In this document: piece after piece, positions 59,780 through 64,000 of the stretch
Layout of the letters: the number at the start of each line of letters is the position of its first letter
Position numbering within the stretch: position 1 is the stretch's first letter
NCBI RefSeq assembly: GCF_001637325.1
Contig: NZ_LRXL01000045.1
Coordinates: 248,001 to 312,000 of the forward strand
Origin: Cochleicola gelatinilyticus
GTDB lineage: Bacteria > Bacteroidota > Bacteroidia > Flavobacteriales > Flavobacteriaceae
DNA length: 64,000 bases
Reading direction: 5' to 3'
Notes under the pieces: generated by a model
Told to the model about the DNA's origin: nothing
Database searches by the model: none
Seen by the model: only the letters and a program-made list of their open reading frames with translations
Translations under genes and position numbers: made by a program

Positions 59780-62632
59780 TTATTTACTCAAATACATTCT
59801 TCTTCTTGAATAAAGATCATAAAAAGCATCATCTTTAAGGCTATCGATAAATAAGATACTTTCTCCCGTACTTTTCATTTCGGGCCCCAACTGTTTGTTC
59901 ACATTTGGAAATTTATTAAAACTGAAGACTGGCTGCTTAATGGCATATCCTTCCAACTTCGGATTAAAATCGAAATCTTTCACCTTACTATGCCCCAGCA
60001 TTACTTTTGTTGCGTAATTTACATAAGGCTCTCCATAAGCCTTTGCAATAAAAGGAACGGTTCTAGAGGCTCTAGGATTCGCTTCAATTATAAAAACTTT
60101 TTCGTCTTTAATCGCGAACTGAATATTTATTAAACCTACTGTATTTAAGGCTAAAGCAATCTTTTTAGTATGATCTTTTATTTGCTGCAGTACAAGATCT
60201 CCTAAATTAAAAGGAGGAAGTAATGCGTTAGAATCTCCAGAGTGTATTCCGCAAGGTTCTATGTGCTCCATGATCCCGATGATGTACACATCTTCTCCAT
60301 CACAGATCGCATCAGCTTCTGCTTCAATCGCACCGTCTAAATAATGATCTAACAATAATTTATTATTCGGAATTTTCCGAAGTAAATCTACTACGTGCTC
60401 TTCTAATTCTTGTTTGTTGATTACAATCTTCATTCCCTGACCTCCTAACACATACGATGGCCGAATTAATAGCGGGAAGTCAAGTTCATCTGCCAATGCC
60501 AAGGCTTCATCGGTGGTTTCTGCAACCCCGAACTCTGGATAAGGAATGTTATTTTCTTTTAGAATTCTTGAGAAACTACCACGGTCTTCAGCAAGATCGA
60601 GAGATTCAAAACTAGTTCCCATAATCTTAATTCCGTAACGTTCTAATTTCTCTGCTAATTTTAAAGCAGTTTGTCCACCCAGTTGTACAATTACTCCTTC
60701 CGGCTTTTCATGACGAATGATATCGTAAATATGTTCCCAGAAAACTGGCTCGAAATATAATTTATCGGCCACATCAAAATCGGTCGATACGGTTTCGGGA
60801 TTACAGTTAATCATGATGGTCTCATATCCCACTTCACTCGCTGCAAGTACTCCGTGCACGCAACAATAATCGAATTCAATTCCTTGTCCGATACGGTTGG
60901 GTCCCGATCCTAATACAATTACTTTCTTTTTATCACTAACAATACTATCATTCTCAGCATACGGTTTTTCGCCGTCCACTTCCATTTCGTTCTCGAACGT
61001 AGAATAGTAATATGGTGTTTGCGCTTTAAACTCGGCTGCACATGTATCAACTAATTTATAAACGCGTTGTATGTTTAATTCTTCTCGTTTTTTATACACT
61101 TGGCTCTCCAAGCATTTTAGCATGTGTGCTATTTGTCGGTCCCCATATCCTTTTTGTTTCGCTTCGAGCAGTAATTCCCTCGGAAGGGTTTCGAGTGTAA
61201 AGGTAGAGATCTCTTTTTCCAACAAGTACAATTCTTCATACTGTCGTAAGAACCACATATCGATCTTTGTGATCTCATGGATTCTGCTCAACGGAATTCC
61301 TATCTGAATGGCATCATAAATCACGAAGACACGATCCCAGCTTGCGTTTTTCAGTTTGTCCAGAATCTGTTCGTAATTGGTATAACTTTTTCCGTCGGCA
61401 CCAAGACCATTTCGTTTAATTTCAAGTGATTGTGTAGCTTTATGAAGCGCTTCTTGAAACGAACGTCCAATTCCCATCACTTCTCCTACTGCTTTCATTT
61501 GAAGTCCTAACGTACGATCGGACCCTTCAAATTTATCGAAATTCCATCGAGGTATTTTAACGATTACATAATCGAGCGTAGGTTCGAATAATGCAGAAGT
61601 AGATTTGGTAATCTGATTTTCAAGTTCATCCAGATGATACCCAATAGCTAACTTTGCAGCGATCTTTGCAATTGGATACCCAGTTGCTTTTGAAGCTAAG
61701 GCCGAAGAACGCGATACACGTGGATTGATCTCAATAGCAATGATATCTTCATTTTCATCTGGACTCACTGCAAATTGTACATTACACCCTCCTGCGAAAT
61801 CTCCAATACTACGCATCATCTTAATCGCCATATCACGCATGCGTTGCTGTGTACGATCATTTAAGGTCATTGCCGGTGCGACAGTAATAGAATCTCCAGT
61901 ATGAATTCCCATCGGATCCATATTTTCGATGGTACATATAATTACCACATTATCGTTACGATCACGAAGTAATTCCAGCTCATACTCTTTCCAACCCATC
62001 ATCGCTTTATCGATCATGACTTCGTGGATAGGTGAAATTTCTAAACCATGACTTAATAATTCATCAAAATCTTCAGGCTTATATACAATGGAAGCTCCTG
62101 CTCCACCTAACGTATAAGAGGCACGAATTACTAATGGAAAACCAAATTCTTGAGCTATTTCTTTTCCTTCAAGGTAAGATTTAGCCGTTGCCTGTGGTGC
62201 CATGGGAACACCGATCTTTTCCATCAAGGTTCTAAATTGCTCTCGATCTTCGGTGATATTAATGGCATCGATATCGACACCGATAATTTCTACGTTAAAG
62301 TCTTTCCAAATTCCCTTTTCATCTGCTTCGATACAAAGATTTAAAGCGGTCTGTCCTCCCATTGTAGGCAATACAGCATCAATTTGCGGATGTTCTTTTA
62401 AAATCTGCAAAATAGACTTTGTTGTAAGTGGCAAGAGGTATACATGATCGGCCATTTTAGGGTCGGTCATGATGGTTGCAGGATTAGAATTGATGAGAAT
62501 GGTTTCTATTCCATCTTCACGAAGCGAGCGTAACGCTTGAGAACCAGAATAATCAAATTCACAGGCTTGACCAATAATAATAGGCCCTGAGCCGATGATA
62601 AGGATAGATTTTAAGGATGTGTTTTTTGGCAT
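59780..62632 (-). CDS. carB: Carbamoyl-phosphate synthase large subunit, without MGS domain
   Basis: A 950-residue subunit that makes carbamoyl phosphate for pyrimidine and arginine synthesis from ammonia (supplied by CarA), bicarbonate and two ATP. The duplicated ATP-grasp architecture is clear: SILIIGSGPIIIGQACEFDY and KVIVLGSGPNRIGQGIEFDY at the two N-terminal sides, PLVIRASYTLGGAGASIV and PLLIRPSYVLGGQGMKIV in the grasp domains, and IEINPRVSRSSALASKATGY and IEANPRASRTVPFIAKAYGE. E. coli CarB has about 1073 residues; here the C-terminal methylglyoxal-synthase-like allosteric domain (about 130 residues) is missing and the protein ends at LYSRRRMYLSK. carA is not in the window. Confidence 0.95.
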   Translation of the reverse strand: MPKNTSLKSILIIGSGPIIIGQACEFDYSGSQALRSLREDGIETILINSNPATIMTDPKMADHVYLLPLTTKSILQILKEHPQIDAVLPTMGGQTALNLCIEADEKGIWKDFNVEIIGVDIDAINITEDREQFRTLMEKIGVPMAPQATAKSYLEGKEIAQEFGFPLVIRASYTLGGAGASIVYKPEDFDELLSHGLEISPIHEVMIDKAMMGWKEYELELLRDRNDNVVIICTIENMDPMGIHTGDSITVAPAMTLNDRTQQRMRDMAIKMMRSIGDFAGGCNVQFAVSPDENEDIIAIEINPRVSRSSALASKATGYPIAKIAAKLAIGYHLDELENQITKSTSALFEPTLDYVIVKIPRWNFDKFEGSDRTLGLQMKAVGEVMGIGRSFQEALHKATQSLEIKRNGLGADGKSYTNYEQILDKLKNASWDRVFVIYDAIQIGIPLSRIHEITKIDMWFLRQYEELYLLEKEISTFTLETLPRELLLEAKQKGYGDRQIAHMLKCLESQVYKKREELNIQRVYKLVDTCAAEFKAQTPYYYSTFENEMEVDGEKPYAENDSIVSDKKKVIVLGSGPNRIGQGIEFDYCCVHGVLAASEVGYETIMINCNPETVSTDFDVADKLYFEPVFWEHIYDIIRHEKPEGVIVQLGGQTALKLAEKLERYGIKIMGTSFESLDLAEDRGSFSRILKENNIPYPEFGVAETTDEALALADELDFPLLIRPSYVLGGQGMKIVINKQELEEHVVDLLRKIPNNKLLLDHYLDGAIEAEADAICDGEDVYIIGIMEHIEPCGIHSGDSNALLPPFNLGDLVLQQIKDHTKKIALALNTVGLINIQFAIKDEKVFIIEANPRASRTVPFIAKAYGEPYVNYATKVMLGHSKVKDFDFNPKLEGYAIKQPVFSFNKFPNVNKQLGPEMKSTGESILFIDSLKDDAFYDLYSRRRMYLSK

Positions 62633-62685
62633 TGTAAATGAAACTTTATTCGGTGTGTAAAATTAGGACACGTTAGGGTATAAAA

Positions 62686-62717
62686 AAAAGGTGTTGCTTT
62701 TAAAAACAACACCTTTT
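62686..62717 (-). terminator. rpmH terminator
   Basis: AAAAGGTGTTG (62686-62696) / CAACACCTTTT (62707-62717) with a ten-base loop; TTTTTTTT on the minus strand. Confidence 0.9.
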
Positions 62718-62735
62718 ATATATGACTTATCAACA

Positions 62736-62897
62736 TTATTTTTTGTGACGAGTTTCAGAAGACACAGATATTTTCTTTCTGCCTTTTGCTCTTCGGGCAG
62801 CCAGAACTTTTCTTCCGTTTACAGAAGCCATACGCTCTCTAAAACCGTGTTTGTTTCTTCTCTTTCTTTTTGATGGCTGAAATGTTCTTTTGCTCAT
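62736..62897 (-). CDS. rpmH: 50S ribosomal protein L34
   Basis: A 53-residue, strongly basic ribosomal protein: [20 protein letters not shown] at the N-terminus and [19 protein letters not shown] in the middle are diagnostic of L34. ATG is at the complement of 62895-62897 and TAA at 62736-62738. It has a full-consensus promoter 106 bases upstream and its own strong terminator, and lies just upstream of carB on the same strand. The usual rpmH neighbours (rnpA, dnaA) are absent, as is common in Bacteroidota. Confidence 0.95.
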   Translation of the reverse strand: MSKRTFQPSKRKRRNKHGFRERMASVNGRKVLAARRAKGRKKISVSSETRHKK

Positions 62898-62909
62898 TTT
62901 TAGTATACT

Positions 62910-62993
62910 TTATCTTCTAAAAAAATCTTTTTCTTTATCTATTTTGATGTTCTTAATTAAAGAAGCATCTTTTGCAGCAATATTCTTTTGCAT
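62910..62993 (-). other. Short open frame in the rpmH leader
   Basis: A 27-codon frame (MQKNIAAKDASLIKNIKIDK at its start) that begins within a few bases of the predicted transcript start and ends 12 bases before the rpmH ATG. It may be a chance frame or a translated leader peptide; no homologue is known to me. Confidence 0.3.
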
Positions 62994-63002
62994 ATGCGGG
63001 TG

Positions 63003-63032
63003 CAAATATACAATGTTTTTTTACTTTCCCAA
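63003..63032 (-). promoter_or_regulatory. rpmH promoter
   Basis: TTG (63030-63032), exactly 19 bases, then TATATTTG (63003-63010) on the minus strand. Confidence 0.75.
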
Positions 63033-63065
63033 GTGCAAAAGTAAAATATTTTTGATTGTTTTTAG

Positions 63066-63073
63066 TACCTTTG
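63066..63073 (+). promoter_or_regulatory. Putative -7 element
   Basis: TACCTTTG, 56 bases before the ATG of the next gene; the -33 element is not clear. The short leader contains a five-codon ATG frame ending in TAA near 63100. Confidence 0.5.
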
Positions 63074-63128
63074 TGTCTTCAAAAAAATAAAGCCATAACA
63101 TGGCTCGCATTCAATAAAAATAGCATTC

Positions 63129-63695
63129 ATGTTTCATAAAAATATTAAATTAGTTTTAGCCGCCTTAATCATAGCACTAGCAGTATGGCAATTTGTAGAA
63201 GGAAATATAGGCAATGGTATCATGTACCTATTATTATCTACAGTTTTTATATTCCTCTATTTTAAAAATGAAATTATTCTATTGGCATTTCTTCGTCTTC
63301 GTAAACAAGATTTTCCAGGAGCAAAAAAGTGGTTAGATAAAATTAAAAATCCTGAAGCTGCTTTAGTAACAAAACAACAAGGGTATTATAATTACTTAAA
63401 CGGATTAATGGTTTCTCAAACGAATATGAATGAAGCCGAAAAGTATTTTAAAAAATCGATTTCTTTAGGATTATCTATGGATGCTGATATGGCAATGGCA
63501 AAATTAAATCTTGCAGGCATTGCTATGACGAAAAATCGAAAACGAGAAGCCCAAATTCTTTTAAAAGAAGCTAAGAAACTCGATAAGCATAATATGATGG
63601 ACGAGCAGATTAAGATGATGCAACAACAAATGAAAAAGATGGGGCAACCTAGACAGCAATTCGGTAAGCAAGCAGGACGTGCTGGAAGACGATAA
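63129..63695 (+). CDS. Two-helix membrane protein with TPR-like region
   Basis: A 188-residue protein with two N-terminal membrane segments (about residues 7-24 and 28-45) followed by a helical cytoplasmic part with TPR-like character: GYYNYLNGLMVSQTNMNEAE, MAKLNLAGIAMTKNRKREAQ and a Gln/Met-rich end (EQIKMMQQQMKKMGQ) with a basic tail. Possibly a scaffold or chaperone-like adaptor at the inner membrane; function unknown. Length and signal-free membrane ends rule out an exported protein. Followed by an AT-rich region with a direct repeat. Confidence 0.72.
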   Translation: MFHKNIKLVLAALIIALAVWQFVEGNIGNGIMYLLLSTVFIFLYFKNEIILLAFLRLRKQDFPGAKKWLDKIKNPEAALVTKQQGYYNYLNGLMVSQTNMNEAEKYFKKSISLGLSMDADMAMAKLNLAGIAMTKNRKREAQILLKEAKKLDKHNMMDEQIKMMQQQMKKMGQPRQQFGKQAGRAGRR

Positions 63696-63734
63696 TCATC
63701 ATTCCTACAGCACTTTCTTACACCTTTATGCTTT

Positions 63735-63769
63735 TTAACGAATAATTTAATCACGTTAACGAATAATTT
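63735..63769 (+). repeat. Direct repeat TTAACGAATAATTT
   Basis: Two identical 14-base copies (63735-63748 and 63756-63769), 21 bases apart, i.e. two helical turns. They lie directly upstream of the putative promoter at 63772-63799, where an activator would be expected to bind. Confidence 0.6.
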
Positions 63770-63771
63770 CT

Positions 63772-63799
63772 TTTGTAAAGAAACTCCTACATACATTTG
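63772..63799 (+). promoter_or_regulatory. Putative promoter with short spacer
   Basis: TTTG (63772-63775), 16 bases, then TACATTTG (63792-63799), 27 bases before the next ATG. The spacer is shorter than the usual 19 bases, which would fit an activator-dependent promoter. Confidence 0.45.
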
Positions 63800-63825
63800 T
63801 CCCGAACAACAAATAACACGGTTTT

Positions 63826-64000
63826 ATGGGGACAAAACTACTCACACTTTTTATCTTATTTTCTTTCACATTACAAGCTCAGGATATGGCTCGTGAAGAC
63901 TATTTTTCTCAAAAAATAGGAAAACATATTAAAAAGTTTACGCAAGAATCTCAACGGGCATACGCAGACAACAATTTAGAAAGAGCAGAATTTCTTTTCG
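63826..64000 (+). CDS. Exported protein, truncated by window end
   Basis: The first 58 codons of a gene that continues beyond the window. It begins MGTKLLTLFILFSFTLQAQD, a signal peptide with predicted cleavage after QAQ, followed by a helical, charged segment (YFSQKIGKHIKKFTQESQRA and NNLERAEFLF). The latter resembles the start of TPR-type periplasmic sensor regions, but the visible part is too short to assign a family. Its upstream region carries a candidate promoter and the 14-base direct repeat. Confidence 0.65.
   Translation, partial: MGTKLLTLFILFSFTLQAQDMAREDYFSQKIGKHIKKFTQESQRAYADNNLERAEFLF

Noticed and set aside
1-64000. Insertion sequences, prophage or integrative elements
   Set aside because: No transposase, phage structural gene or terminal inverted repeat was seen. 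The only recombinase, at 32791, has the full XerD signature and a core-genome neighbourhood.

Overview
The window is a chromosomal segment of a member of the Bacteroidota, almost certainly the family Flavobacteriaceae. The evidence is an AT-rich sequence; a type IX secretion system gene (porQ) plus several secreted proteins with C-terminal sorting domains; promoters of the Bacteroidota form TTTG-N19-TAnnTTTG (rpsA and rpmH fit exactly); few Shine-Dalgarno sequences; many TTG starts; lipoproteins with SSC/LFSC-type lipoboxes; TonB-dependent receptors; and a 6S-like RNA directly behind zapA. No insertion sequence, prophage, CRISPR array, tRNA or rRNA was seen. Genes are compactly arranged, with strong bidirectional terminators between convergent pairs.

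Layout. 1-7.3 kb: the 3' end of a dihydroorotase-like gene, two small DUF4870-type membrane proteins, an esterase, an MBL-fold hydrolase, a large conserved unknown protein, bcp, an unusual nth, a hidden 53-residue gene and an ECF sigma factor. 7.5-16 kb: uvrA, a secreted protein with a very basic Arg/Ser/Thr tail, a sorting-domain protein, rpsA with a structured leader, and a DUF4377/META lipoprotein. 16-27.5 kb: cmk-porQ, lon, an ECF sigma/anti-sigma/adhesin operon, a three-repeat lipoprotein, an MFS transporter and an M48 metalloprotease. 27.6-37.3 kb: a lipoprotein, a tandem msrB pair, lpdA, aroQ, two outer-membrane barrels, xerD, an aldo/keto reductase, rny, 6S-like RNA, zapA and a ZapB-like coiled-coil gene. 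37.4-50.5 kb: an M23 peptidase, a TonB receptor, a cysteine desulfurase, a Ca-binding-repeat lipoprotein, a Smr protein, a large sorting-domain protein, a second ECF sigma module with two DUF4252 proteins, and an S41 protease. 50.7-64 kb: a cobalamin uptake locus (riboswitch plus BtuB-like receptor on the minus strand, btuFCD-like genes on the plus strand), rmuC, a SLATT 2TM protein, a thioesterase, a cupredoxin, carB, rpmH, a TPR-like membrane protein and a truncated exported protein.

How the genes work together. Pyrimidine metabolism is represented by the dihydroorotase homologue, carB and cmk; translation by rpsA and rpmH; DNA maintenance by uvrA, nth, rmuC and xerD. Two independent sigma/anti-sigma operons control small envelope proteins. 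Redox defence is represented by bcp and the two MsrBs, one lipoprotein and one cytoplasmic. Vitamin B12 uptake is a complete receptor plus ABC system, but only the receptor has a visible riboswitch.

Most of the window is core genome. The observations most worth following are an orphan SLATT protein, a dihydroorotase that has lost its metal ligands, a cysteine-free endonuclease III, a CarB without its regulatory domain, two copies of a structured intergenic element, the 6S-like RNA, and a direct repeat with two-turn spacing just upstream of the last promoter.
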